The notes below the pieces were generated by a model. That model did no database searches. It saw nothing but the letters and a program-made list of their open reading frames with translations, and was not told the DNA's origin. A stretch of 12,052 bases of DNA, taken from contig JACRGU010000072.1 of assembly GCA_016212245.1 (NCBI GenBank), positions 1-12,052 on the forward strand. The letters are read 5' to 3'. The DNA is from Nitrospirota bacterium. GTDB lineage: Bacteria; Nitrospirota; Thermodesulfovibrionia; Thermodesulfovibrionales; SM23-35. Shown here one piece after another: positions 1 to 7,207 of the stretch. Both the position numbers and the translations under genes were made by a program. The first letter of the stretch is position 1. Each line of letters starts with the position of its first letter.

Positions 1-74
1 ATAGTCTCCGTTATTATCTGTGGTGTAGTTCCTGCTACGAATATAAGGACTTCTTTGAATTTTGACTCTTTCAT
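1..74 (-). CDS. CARF-type CRISPR-associated protein (Cas_NE0113/Csm6-like), N-terminal fragment
   Basis: This is a partial gene that leaves the window at its left edge. Reading the minus strand from the ATG at 74 gives 24 complete codons, MKESKFKEVLIFVAGTTPQI followed by ITET. A short basic start, a hydrophobic beta strand (VLIFVAG) and a TPQ-I-TET motif form the typical opening of CARF (CRISPR-associated Rossmann fold) proteins of the Cas_NE0113/Csm6 group, which sense cyclic oligoadenylate made by Cas10 in type III CRISPR immunity. An in-frame TGA at 80-78 excludes a start further upstream. The ribosome binding site is weak. It lies 61 bp downstream of cas6 on the same strand, which supports a cas operon. 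Family membership rests on 24 residues, and the effector domain lies outside the window. Confidence 0.72.
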   Translation of the reverse strand, partial: MKESKFKEVLIFVAGTTPQIITET

Positions 75-116
75 AAGTCAAGCATAAACCTTTTGCAGTA
101 TCCCTTCAAGGAAAAC

Positions 117-133
117 AATATTGTGGCAATATT
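117..133 (-). other. 7-bp inverted repeat just after the cas6 stop
   Basis: AATATTG (117-123) and CAATATT (127-133) form perfect arms around a 3-nt TGG loop, three bases beyond the cas6 stop codon. On the minus strand the stem is followed by GTTTTCC, a short T run. The stem is AT-rich and the T tract is poor, so at most it is a weak terminator or attenuator between cas6 and the CARF gene. It could equally be chance. Confidence 0.3.
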
Positions 134-135
134 TC

Positions 136-1110
136 TTATACTATCCTGTACTTCCCCAATCCAAACCCGGTCCCTTTACCGACGTGTAAAACTTCGCCAG
201 CTTTTATCAAAGACATAAATGGTTCTATATTTCCCTCAAAAGTTATATCTCCAAGAAACCCGCCCATCTTCATCCTCGTCTCCTGTCTTCCCGAATAACG
301 CTCCCAGTCGTACCACCTCAGATTCTTCTCTTTTACCTTCACTTCCTTTGCCTTTTCGATAATCCCCTTGAAATCCCATGCAGAAGGGTCGCCACCACAG
401 TGGAAGTAGCAGAGAAGGGAAAGTCTTCTTAAGAGGTTTCTGATAAGGATATGGAATTCAAGGTCAAAAGTAAGGCGGCCGTTATAGTGGATTCTTGTGG
501 GGGTGAGAAAATGAAGTGTCAGAGTTCCATAGTCATAAGATTCAAAATTTAAACTTGCAGAGTCAAGATTCAAGGCTGAAGTCTCAAAAGGTTTTAAGGT
601 CTTTGTCTCTGAGTCGTAGATGGTCTGGATTCCTGCTTTCGCAGGAATGACAGGATTGTTTTCACATTTCACAGTTTTTAACTCATATTTCCCTCTGCCC
701 TTCCCAATTCCTATCCTTCCAAGCTCATCAAAGGTGTAAATAAAATATGGGAGATAATCTATGGCCTTACCTATCAAGATAAGTCTGAAATTTATCTCAT
801 CATCTGGTTTATAGCCTCTTCGTCTTTCAGGTGGTGGTTCGATAACAAAGGGGTGAGGGGCCGCCTTATATTTCCGCATTATCTTCGTGTCTGAAGGTGG
901 CGGGGTTTCAAAGACATAGGAATAAACACATCTTTCTTTGAGCAGGCAGTCTGTGCATTCCTTCTCTCTTATGGCACAGACCACACGCTTGAAGGCATAT
1001 CCAAAGCCTCCTCGAAAGGTGGAACCTTTGTAAGAAGGAAGGATAATGGGCTCTAATGCCTTTAAATTAAAGCTGAATGATGCGGTCTTGATATTCACGA
1101 CAGTCCCCAT
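136..1110 (-). CDS. cas6: CRISPR-associated endoribonuclease Cas6 (RAMP, PF10040-like)
   Basis: Cas6 cuts the CRISPR repeat transcript into guide RNAs in type I and type III systems. The 324-aa product has two ferredoxin-like (RAMP) halves. The first opens with FNLKALEPIILPSYKGSTFRG, followed by cysteines at 45, 52, 55 and 61 in the C-x6-CxxC-x5-C pattern common in this family and possibly metal binding. An APHPFVIEPP segment follows. The end, GKGTGFGLGKYRIV (residues 311-324), is the glycine-rich RNA-binding loop of RAMP proteins. Residues 154-162 read VIPAKAGIQ, a translated palindromic DNA repeat in the linker between the halves. The ATG at 1110 has no clear Shine-Dalgarno; the in-frame GTG at 1098 (residue 5) sits just after a GGGGA stretch and may be the true start. 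It is divergent from mutS and followed by a CARF gene. The catalytic residue was not assigned. Confidence 0.88.
   Translation of the reverse strand: MGTVVNIKTASFSFNLKALEPIILPSYKGSTFRGGFGYAFKRVVCAIREKECTDCLLKERCVYSYVFETPPPSDTKIMRKYKAAPHPFVIEPPPERRRGYKPDDEINFRLILIGKAIDYLPYFIYTFDELGRIGIGKGRGKYELKTVKCENNPVIPAKAGIQTIYDSETKTLKPFETSALNLDSASLNFESYDYGTLTLHFLTPTRIHYNGRLTFDLEFHILIRNLLRRLSLLCYFHCGGDPSAWDFKGIIEKAKEVKVKEKNLRWYDWERYSGRQETRMKMGGFLGDITFEGNIEPFMSLIKAGEVLHVGKGTGFGLGKYRIV
625..653. repeat. VIPAKAGIQ-type palindromic repeat inside cas6
   Basis: A perfect 8-bp inverted repeat, ATTCCTGC (629-636) and GCAGGAAT (641-648), encloses a TTTC loop. CTG (625-627) and CAG (651-653) extend the stem across a small internal bulge. 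Read on the minus strand it gives VIPAKAGIQ in the cas6 frame. This peptide is well known as the accidental translation of a dispersed REP-like intergenic element found in many proteobacterial and related genomes. Here it lies between the two RAMP halves and keeps the frame open. No second copy was seen in the window. Confidence 0.85.
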
Positions 1111-1117
1111 TCACTGA

Positions 1118-1146
1118 AGTACAGCAAGTTAAAGAAATTCTATCAA
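1118..1146 (-). promoter_or_regulatory. possible cas6 promoter
   Basis: On the minus strand a TTGATA (1146-1141) is followed after exactly 17 bp by TGTACT (1123-1118). These match the -35 and -10 consensus at 5/6 and 4/6 positions. Transcription would start near 1110, at or just before the annotated ATG. That would leave almost no leader for the ATG at 1110, but a short leader for the alternative GTG at 1098. Confidence 0.3.
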
Positions 1147-1167
1147 AAAAATCTATAAATAACCATA

Positions 1168-1196
1168 TTGCATTTTGATGTCTGATGGTATTAAAT
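1168..1196 (+). promoter_or_regulatory. possible mutS operon promoter
   Basis: TTGCAT (1168-1173) and TTAAAT (1191-1196) are separated by 17 bp in the 94-bp gap between the divergent cas6 and mutS genes. The predicted transcription start falls around 1203-1205, on the mutS ATG itself. Together with the missing Shine-Dalgarno this suggests a leaderless or nearly leaderless mRNA. The -10 box is weak (4/6), so the call is tentative. Confidence 0.35.
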
Positions 1197-1204
1197 AAAT
1201 TGAT

Positions 1205-3793
1205 ATGTCAGAGCTGACCCCTTTAATGAAACAATATTTTAGTATTAAGGAAAAATATAAGGATGCAATCGTTTTATTCAGGCTTGGAGATTTTTACGAA
1301 ATGTTTGGAGAGGATGCAGAGAAGGCATCAAAGATCCTCCAGATAGCGCTCACAACCAGGGATAAATCAAAAGAAGAACCGATACCTATGTGTGGTGTGC
1401 CCTATTTTGCATCAGAATCTTATATATCAAAACTCATCAAGGCTGGTCATAAAGTCGCAATCTGCGAGCAGATGGAAGACCCCAGGGAGGCAAAGGGCAT
1501 CGTCCAGAGAGAAGTTATAAAGGTGATTACCCCTGGTACCCATAAACCTGAAAATCCCAAGGAGAACGCATATATCATAAGCCTTTTCCCTGCTGGAGAC
1601 AGAGACGGCATTGCAGCAGCAGATATTTCAACCGGAGAATTTATCGTTTATGAGACAGACGAAAATATTGAGGATGAGGTCTCCAGGTTTGAACCCAAAG
1701 AGATCCTGGTTCCCCAGAGTATCATGGATAATATCCACTATACAGAGGCACTTAACAGCTTTTATACATCTGTTTACGAAGATTGGTATTTTGATTATAC
1801 AGAGGCTTATAAGACTCTACTGAGACATTTAAAGGTCTCATCGCTTGATGGTTACGGCTGTAATGGCATGGCTGCCGCAATCTCTGCTGCAGGTGCCCTG
1901 GTTAGTTATCTTGAAGATACACAAAAGGAAGCATTCAGTCTTAAAAAAATAACCACTTTAAGACAGGACTCATATATGTTTCTTGATGCTGCTACACAGA
2001 GAAACCTTGAACTCACACATAACCTCAAAGACAACTCTCTTGAAGGCACTTTGCTCTGGGTCCTTGATGAAACACTTACACCAATGGGAGGAAGATTTTT
2101 AAGGGCTTCCATCCTAAGGCCGTTAATTGATATTACTGAAATAAAGAAAAGACATGAGGCAGTCGAATATCTCATCGAGGATTTTGAATTACTCGAAGAG
2201 ATTAGAACATCCCTGAGAAAGATACAGGATCTCGAGAGACTTTCATCAAAGGCTGGTTCAAAAAGTGCAAATGCAAGAGACCTCATAGCAATCAAAAATT
2301 CAATAACCCACCTGCCAAAGATTAAGAAATCTCTGAACTCTTCCAGAAACCCTTATCTGAAAACAATTGCAGAAGAGATACCAGACTTTTCACTCCTCAA
2401 GGAATTAATAGAGAAAGCTATTGTCAATAACCCACCGATGAGCCTTAGAGACGGCGGGATTATAAAGGATGGATACAGCAGTGAAGTAGATGAACTCAGA
2501 AAGATATCTATAAAAGGTAAGGACTTTATCTCAGAGATGGAGCACAGAGAAAGACAGAGGACCGGTATATCCTCACTCAAGGTGGGTTATAACAAAATCT
2601 TTGGTTATTATATCGAGGTTACAAGATCCAACCTCGACATGGTTCCTGAGGATTACATAAGAAAACAGACGCTTGTGGGAGGAGAAAGATTTATAACACC
2701 CGAACTCAAGGAATATGAGGCAAAGGTGCTCGGTTCAGAAGAGAGGCTTAAAAATCTCGAGTATCAGTTGTTTCAAGAGATACTTGATGACGTCCAGAAA
2801 GAATCCCTCCATCTGTCAAAGGCAGCCTCTGCATTATCAATTGTTGATTTCCTCACTTCCCTATCTGTTGTTGCAAAAAGGTATAACTATGTAAGGCCTT
2901 TCATCGAGGAAAGCAGGGTCATTGATATAACTGATGGTAGACATCCGGTTTTAGAGAGGGTTTCACTGGATGAAAGGTTCATACCTAACAGTACTTACAT
3001 GGACAATGAGGATAATCGCCTCCTTATAATCACAGGCCCGAACATGGCAGGAAAATCCACATACATGAGACAGATTGCACTCATAGTCCTAATGGCACAG
3101 ATTGGAAGCTTTGTGCCTGCATCTGATGCAAGGATAGGGATTGCTGACAGGATATTCACAAGGATTGGTGCATCTGACTTCCTTACAAAAGGCCAGAGCA
3201 CCTTTATGGTAGAGATGATAGAGGTAGCAAACATCATCAATAACGCAACAGATAAAAGCCTTATCCTTCTCGACGAAGTTGGTAGAGGCACAAGTACCTT
3301 TGACGGGATAAGCATTGCCTGGGCTGTAGCAGAACATATCTTAAATGAGATAAATGCAAGGACACTCTTTGCAACGCACTATAACGAGCTTACAGAACTC
3401 GGCCTTATGCGTGATGGGGTCAGGAATTACAATGTATCAGTAAAGGAATGGGGCGATGAGATTATCTTCCTCAGGAAGATAGAAAAAGGGCCTGCTGACA
3501 AGAGTTACGGCATACATGTTGCAAGGTTAGCAGGGCTTCCTGATAGCATCGTAAACAGGGCAAAAGAGGTGCTTGCCAATCTCGAAAAAGAAGAACTGGA
3601 TGAAACAGGCAGTCCAAGATTTGCAGACAGAAAAATGAAGAAGGGTGCAATCCAGCTTGACCTCTTTTCTTCTGTGCCGGAGTCTGTTATCACCGAAATC
3701 ATAAATCTGGATGTGAAAAAACTTAAACCTGAAGAGGCACTCAATAAAATGATTGAACTCAGGAAGAAGTTGACAAAAAATAAAACCTTATGA
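1205..3793 (+). CDS. mutS: DNA mismatch repair protein MutS
   Basis: MutS dimers recognise mispaired bases and use ATP to recruit MutL. The 862-aa length is typical of MutS1. The N-terminal mismatch-binding motif F-x-E is visible in GDFYEMF (Phe30, Glu32). The ATPase has Walker A GPNMAGKST at 611-619, Walker B ILLDE ending at Asp690-Glu691, and the following GRGTS signature. Near the C terminus QLDLF (817-821) fits a beta-sliding-clamp binding motif, like the QMSLL of E. coli MutS. An in-frame TAA at 1196-1198 limits upstream extension, so the ATG at 1205 is the natural start although no Shine-Dalgarno precedes it. It is the first gene of a long plus-strand operon; gcvH starts 41 bp after its stop. 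No mutL for this mutS is visible, but a MutL-related GHKL protein lies at the far right. Confidence 0.98.
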   Translation: MSELTPLMKQYFSIKEKYKDAIVLFRLGDFYEMFGEDAEKASKILQIALTTRDKSKEEPIPMCGVPYFASESYISKLIKAGHKVAICEQMEDPREAKGIVQREVIKVITPGTHKPENPKENAYIISLFPAGDRDGIAAADISTGEFIVYETDENIEDEVSRFEPKEILVPQSIMDNIHYTEALNSFYTSVYEDWYFDYTEAYKTLLRHLKVSSLDGYGCNGMAAAISAAGALVSYLEDTQKEAFSLKKITTLRQDSYMFLDAATQRNLELTHNLKDNSLEGTLLWVLDETLTPMGGRFLRASILRPLIDITEIKKRHEAVEYLIEDFELLEEIRTSLRKIQDLERLSSKAGSKSANARDLIAIKNSITHLPKIKKSLNSSRNPYLKTIAEEIPDFSLLKELIEKAIVNNPPMSLRDGGIIKDGYSSEVDELRKISIKGKDFISEMEHRERQRTGISSLKVGYNKIFGYYIEVTRSNLDMVPEDYIRKQTLVGGERFITPELKEYEAKVLGSEERLKNLEYQLFQEILDDVQKESLHLSKAASALSIVDFLTSLSVVAKRYNYVRPFIEESRVIDITDGRHPVLERVSLDERFIPNSTYMDNEDNRLLIITGPNMAGKSTYMRQIALIVLMAQIGSFVPASDARIGIADRIFTRIGASDFLTKGQSTFMVEMIEVANIINNATDKSLILLDEVGRGTSTFDGISIAWAVAEHILNEINARTLFATHYNELTELGLMRDGVRNYNVSVKEWGDEIIFLRKIEKGPADKSYGIHVARLAGLPDSIVNRAKEVLANLEKEELDETGSPRFADRKMKKGAIQLDLFSSVPESVITEIINLDVKKLKPEEALNKMIELRKKLTKNKTL

Positions 3794-3821
3794 TAAGAAA
3801 TCACAACCCTATAAACTTTTC

Positions 3822-3830
3822 AAAGGAGGT
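3822..3830 (+). promoter_or_regulatory. strong Shine-Dalgarno that sets the gcvH start
   Basis: AAAGGAGGT lies 4 nt before the ATG at 3835 and is nearly fully complementary to the 16S rRNA 3' end. It decides between the ATG at 3835 and the upstream ATG at 3790. It is also the strongest ribosome binding site in the operon, which fits a carrier protein needed in excess over its neighbours. Confidence 0.85.
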
Positions 3831-3834
3831 AACA

Positions 3835-4221
3835 ATGAATCCAGATGACCTCAAGTACTACAAAGAACACATATGGGTTAAGGTATCAGGCAGGAAGGCA
3901 ACAATCGGCATTACTGATTATGCCCAGGATGCCCTCGGTGATATCGTTTATATTGACCTGCCAGAGACCGATATAAGTGTAGAAGCGAACACCGAAATCG
4001 CAGAAATAGAATCAACAAAGGCGACCTCCTCCGTAATCTCTCCTCTCAGCGGAAGGGTCATAGAGGTAAACGAAGAGCTTTCAGAGTCTCCGGAGATAAT
4101 AAATGAAGACCCTTACGGCAAGGGCTGGATAGCTATCCTTGAACTTGATGATGCATCCGAGCTCGATGACCTTATGGATGTATCTGATTATGAAAAATAT
4201 GTTGAAGAGGAAGCAAAATGA
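3835..4221 (+). CDS. gcvH: glycine cleavage system H protein (lipoyl carrier)
   Basis: GcvH carries the aminomethyl group on a lipoyl arm between the P, T and L proteins of the glycine cleavage system. The 128-aa product begins MNPDDLKYYKEHIWVKV, has the GITDYAQDALGDIVYIDLP core strand pattern, and carries the lipoyl-attachment lysine at Lys62 in the ESTKA motif. The GKGW-I segment near the end is also standard for the family. The start at 3835 is fixed by a strong Shine-Dalgarno, AAAGGAGGT at 3822-3830. A longer frame from 3790 is possible but adds 15 unconserved residues. Its stop overlaps the lpdA start in ATGA, implying translational coupling. The gcvT and gcvP genes are not in this window. 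A GcvH-like lipoate-binding protein of another pathway is a less likely alternative. Confidence 0.93.
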   Translation: MNPDDLKYYKEHIWVKVSGRKATIGITDYAQDALGDIVYIDLPETDISVEANTEIAEIESTKATSSVISPLSGRVIEVNEELSESPEIINEDPYGKGWIAILELDDASELDDLMDVSDYEKYVEEEAK

Positions 4222-5609
4222 AATTGGCCATCCTCGGGGCAGGCCCTGGAGGATATGTTGCTGCGATTAAGGCTGCACAACTCAGAGCACAGGTAACTGT
4301 AATCGAAGATACAGAAGTTGGTGGAACCTGTCTTAACAGGGGCTGTATCCCCACAAAGGCCCTCATTGCATCTTCTGAGATGCTGGCCAGAGTCAGGGAA
4401 TTAGAAAAATTTGGCATTGAACTAAAAGGTGAAATAACCCCTAACCTTTCAAAAATAATTGAAAGAAAAAACAAGATAGTAAACACCCAGGTAAGGGGAA
4501 TAAGAGGGCTTTTAAAAAGCTGGGGGATAACACTCAAGGAAGGAAGGGGGGTCCTACTCTCTCCAGAAGAGATAGAAGTTACAGCAAAAGATGGCTCTAA
4601 GGAAAAGATAACTGCCGACAGGATAATCATAGCTACAGGCTCAAGACCTGCTCAGATACCAGCATTCCCGTTTGATGGAAACAGGATTATATCAAGCGAC
4701 GAGGCCCTTAAACTCACAGACATCCCGAAGAGCCTCCTTATTGTAGGAGCCGGTGTCATCGGATGTGAGTTTGCATGCATCTATAAAGAACTCGGCTCTG
4801 AGGTAACAATAGTAGAGATGCTCGCGAGGGCAGTGGCCACAGAAGATATAGAGATATCTGAACTACTCGAAAGAGAGCTCAAAAAGAAAAAGATAAAGCT
4901 TTATACAAATGTCAGGGTTGAAAGAGTAGATATAAAAGACGATGGAGTACATGCCTTTCTCTCTGATGGGAAAGAGATAGTTGTAGAGAAAACACTCGTA
5001 TCTATAGGAAGGGCGTTTAATAGCGATGGGATTGGACTTGAAGCAATCGGTATAAATAAAGGTAATCGTGGTGAGATTATTGTAAACGAGCAGATGGAGA
5101 CAAATGTACATGGTGTATATGCCATAGGCGATGTTATTGGTGGTATACTACTTGCGCATGTCGCTTCAAGAGAGGGGATAATAGCTGCAAGGAATGTAAT
5201 GGGTGGAGATGAAAAAATAGATTATAGCGTCATCCCGACTACTATATTTACATCACCCGAAATAGCCTCTGTAGGGCTCAGGGAACACCAGGCAGCAGAG
5301 AAGGGTATAAAGGTCAGGACAGGCCACTTCCAATTCAGGGCCCTCGGTAAGGCCCATGCACTGGGAGAGATTACAGGCCTTATCAAGATAGTCTCAGACG
5401 AGGCATCTGACAGGATATTAGGTGCACATATCATAGGCCCCCATGCCTCTGACCTTATACATGAGGCAGCCCTTGCTATAAAAACCGGCCTCAAGACAAA
5501 GGACATTGCAGAGACAATCCATGCCCACCCTACACTATCAGAGGGTATAATGGAGGCAGCAGAGGATGTCCATGGTGAGGCGATTCATGTTCCGAAAAAG
5601 GAGATATAG
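4218..5609 (+). CDS. lpdA: dihydrolipoyl dehydrogenase (E3/L protein)
   Basis: This FAD enzyme reoxidises dihydrolipoamide and passes electrons to NAD+. The 463-aa protein is of normal length. It has the FAD fingerprint GAGPGG at 7-12, the redox disulfide in GGTCLNRGCIPTK (Cys38, Cys43), the NAD-binding GAGVIG at 177-182, a second FAD motif GVYAIGDV, and the C-terminal HAHPTLSE motif with the active-site His437-Pro438 and Glu442 pair. The ATG overlaps the gcvH stop by 4 bp, so the lipoyl carrier and its oxidase are made together. This makes glycine cleavage, or its reverse (glycine synthesis), the most likely partner pathway, although an E3 may also serve 2-oxoacid dehydrogenases. The stop is directly followed by the eno ATG. 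Confidence 0.96.
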   Translation: MKLAILGAGPGGYVAAIKAAQLRAQVTVIEDTEVGGTCLNRGCIPTKALIASSEMLARVRELEKFGIELKGEITPNLSKIIERKNKIVNTQVRGIRGLLKSWGITLKEGRGVLLSPEEIEVTAKDGSKEKITADRIIIATGSRPAQIPAFPFDGNRIISSDEALKLTDIPKSLLIVGAGVIGCEFACIYKELGSEVTIVEMLARAVATEDIEISELLERELKKKKIKLYTNVRVERVDIKDDGVHAFLSDGKEIVVEKTLVSIGRAFNSDGIGLEAIGINKGNRGEIIVNEQMETNVHGVYAIGDVIGGILLAHVASREGIIAARNVMGGDEKIDYSVIPTTIFTSPEIASVGLREHQAAEKGIKVRTGHFQFRALGKAHALGEITGLIKIVSDEASDRILGAHIIGPHASDLIHEAALAIKTGLKTKDIAETIHAHPTLSEGIMEAAEDVHGEAIHVPKKEI

Positions 5610-6884
5610 ATGGGAGAGATTATAGACTTAATTGCAAGAGAGATTATTGATTCAAGAGGAACCCCGACTGTGGAAGTCGAGGCATTTCTTGATAGCGGTG
5701 CTGCAGGAAGGGCCTCTGTTCCATCAGGTGCATCAACAGGGGAGAGAGAGGCACTTGAACTCAGGGATGGTGGAAAACGTTTTCACGGAAAAGGCGTACA
5801 GAACGCTATAAGAAATATCTTTGAGGAGATAGCACCAAAATTGCGTGGTATTGATTCAGATGATCAGGTATATATAGACAACCTTTTGATTGAGCTCGAC
5901 GGAACAGAGAATAAAGGCAGGCTTGGTGCAAACGCGATACTCGGGGTCTCGATGGCAGTATGCAAAGCAACTGCAATAGAGACCGGAATGCCTCTTTATC
6001 GTTACATCGGAGGATGTAACGCAAAAGAGTTGCCTGTCCCGATGATGAATATACTTAACGGAGGAGCCCATGCTGATAATAACCTTGACATACAGGAATT
6101 CATGATAATGCCAGCAGGACTAAGTGACTTTGCATCTGCACTCAGGGCAGGAGTGGAGGTCTTCCATACCCTAAAGGGAATACTCAAGAAGAAGGGGCTT
6201 AATACAGCTGTGGGAGATGAGGGAGGTTTTGCGCCTGACCTCTCGATCAATGAGGAGGCAATCACCCTTCTGCTTAAGGCTATAGAGGATTCAGGCTATG
6301 TGCCAGGCAGAGACATCTATCTTGCACTTGACGTCGCTGCATCAGGGCTTTATAAAAATGGCTCTTATAGATTTGAAGGCAAAGATGTCTCATCTGATGA
6401 TATGATCTCGTATTACGAAAGGTTGATATCCGGATACCCTGTACTTTCGATAGAGGATGGACTTTCTGAAAACGACTGGGATGGATGGAAGGCCATGACA
6501 GCAAAACTCGGCAAGAAGATCCAGATCGTAGGCGATGATGTATTTGTAACAAACACAAAAATACTCAAGAAAGGGATAGAAGAGGGTGTTGCAAACTCGA
6601 TACTGATAAAACTCAACCAGATAGGTACAATAACAGAGACACTTGATGCCATAGAGATGGCAAAGAGGGCAGGATATACAGCAATTATCTCACACCGGTC
6701 GGGAGAGACAGAGGATACTACAATCGCAGACCTGACAGTTGCATGTAACACAGGCTTTATAAAGACAGGCTCACTTGCGAGGGGCGAACGTGTATCAAAG
6801 TATAATCGGCTCTTGAGGATCGAAGAGGAGCTGTCAGATTCTGCTATATACAAAGGAAGAGAAGCGTTTTATAATTTAAAATAA
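5610..6884 (+). CDS. eno: enolase (phosphopyruvate hydratase)
   Basis: Enolase interconverts 2-phosphoglycerate and phosphoenolpyruvate in the cytoplasm. The 424-aa product has the bacterial opening with SRGTPTVEVE, the SGASTGEREALELRDG loop, and the catalytic pair Glu204 (in GDEGGFAP) and Lys334 (in LIKLNQIGT). Magnesium ligands are Asp241 (LALDV), Glu282 (SIEDG) and the VGDD aspartates at 309-310. The SHRSGETED signature is intact. The gene begins on the base after the lpdA stop, with AGGAG at 5599-5603 as ribosome binding site inside lpdA. Its TAA shares one base with the next ATG. There are no unusual features; the enzyme should be active. Confidence 0.98.
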   Translation: MGEIIDLIAREIIDSRGTPTVEVEAFLDSGAAGRASVPSGASTGEREALELRDGGKRFHGKGVQNAIRNIFEEIAPKLRGIDSDDQVYIDNLLIELDGTENKGRLGANAILGVSMAVCKATAIETGMPLYRYIGGCNAKELPVPMMNILNGGAHADNNLDIQEFMIMPAGLSDFASALRAGVEVFHTLKGILKKKGLNTAVGDEGGFAPDLSINEEAITLLLKAIEDSGYVPGRDIYLALDVAASGLYKNGSYRFEGKDVSSDDMISYYERLISGYPVLSIEDGLSENDWDGWKAMTAKLGKKIQIVGDDVFVTNTKILKKGIEEGVANSILIKLNQIGTITETLDAIEMAKRAGYTAIISHRSGETEDTTIADLTVACNTGFIKTGSLARGERVSKYNRLLRIEEELSDSAIYKGREAFYNLK

Positions 6885-7207
6885 TGAGCTCGAATAATCT
6901 TTTAAGAAAACAGGTTGTCTCAGAGATTAAAAAAAGAAGGCTGATATTTTTCATTATAATCCTCCTGAGTTTCTTTTATCTCTTTATAAGCCTGATTTTC
7001 GGAGATATGGGCTTCCTCAGGTACAGGGAACTCAATAAGACAAAGGCACGTTTAGAAAAACAGATAGATGACATTAAAAAAGAGAACATGCAAGTCGAGA
7101 CACAGCTAAAGTTACTCAGGGAAGACCCCTTTTATATAGAAAAACACGCGCGAGAGGAATTTGGATTAGCAAGGCCTGACGAGTATATCTTCCAGTATGA
7201 GAGATAA
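6884..7207 (+). CDS. ftsB: FtsB/DivIC-family septum formation initiator
   Basis: FtsB/DivIC proteins are small bitopic divisome proteins that link FtsL and FtsQ at the division septum. The 107-aa product has a basic cytoplasmic start (to about residue 19), one hydrophobic membrane segment at about 20-39, a G-x-x-GFL-x-YREL linker, a lysine/glutamate-rich coiled coil at about 47-80, and the closing motif REDPFYIEKHAREEFGLARP, which is characteristic of the family. Position after eno is common for this gene in several bacterial phyla. The start overlaps the eno stop by one base and lacks a good Shine-Dalgarno, so translation is probably coupled. Its end overlaps the next gene by 11 bp. Whether it acts as FtsB or DivIC cannot be decided from sequence alone. 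Confidence 0.88.
   Translation: MSSNNLLRKQVVSEIKKRRLIFFIIILLSFFYLFISLIFGDMGFLRYRELNKTKARLEKQIDDIKKENMQVETQLKLLREDPFYIEKHAREEFGLARPDEYIFQYER

Noticed and set aside
1..1204. Search for a CRISPR array beside cas6
   Set aside because: No regularly spaced repeats are present; the array must lie outside the window if it exists.
3790..3834. Upstream ATG giving gcvH 15 more residues and an overlap with the mutS stop
   Set aside because: The extra residues are not part of the H-protein fold, and a near-perfect Shine-Dalgarno stands directly before the ATG at 3835.
1906..6853. Many minus-strand and alternate-frame open frames inside mutS, lpdA and eno
   Set aside because: They are low-complexity shadows of strongly conserved plus-strand genes, with no ribosome binding sites or recognisable domains.
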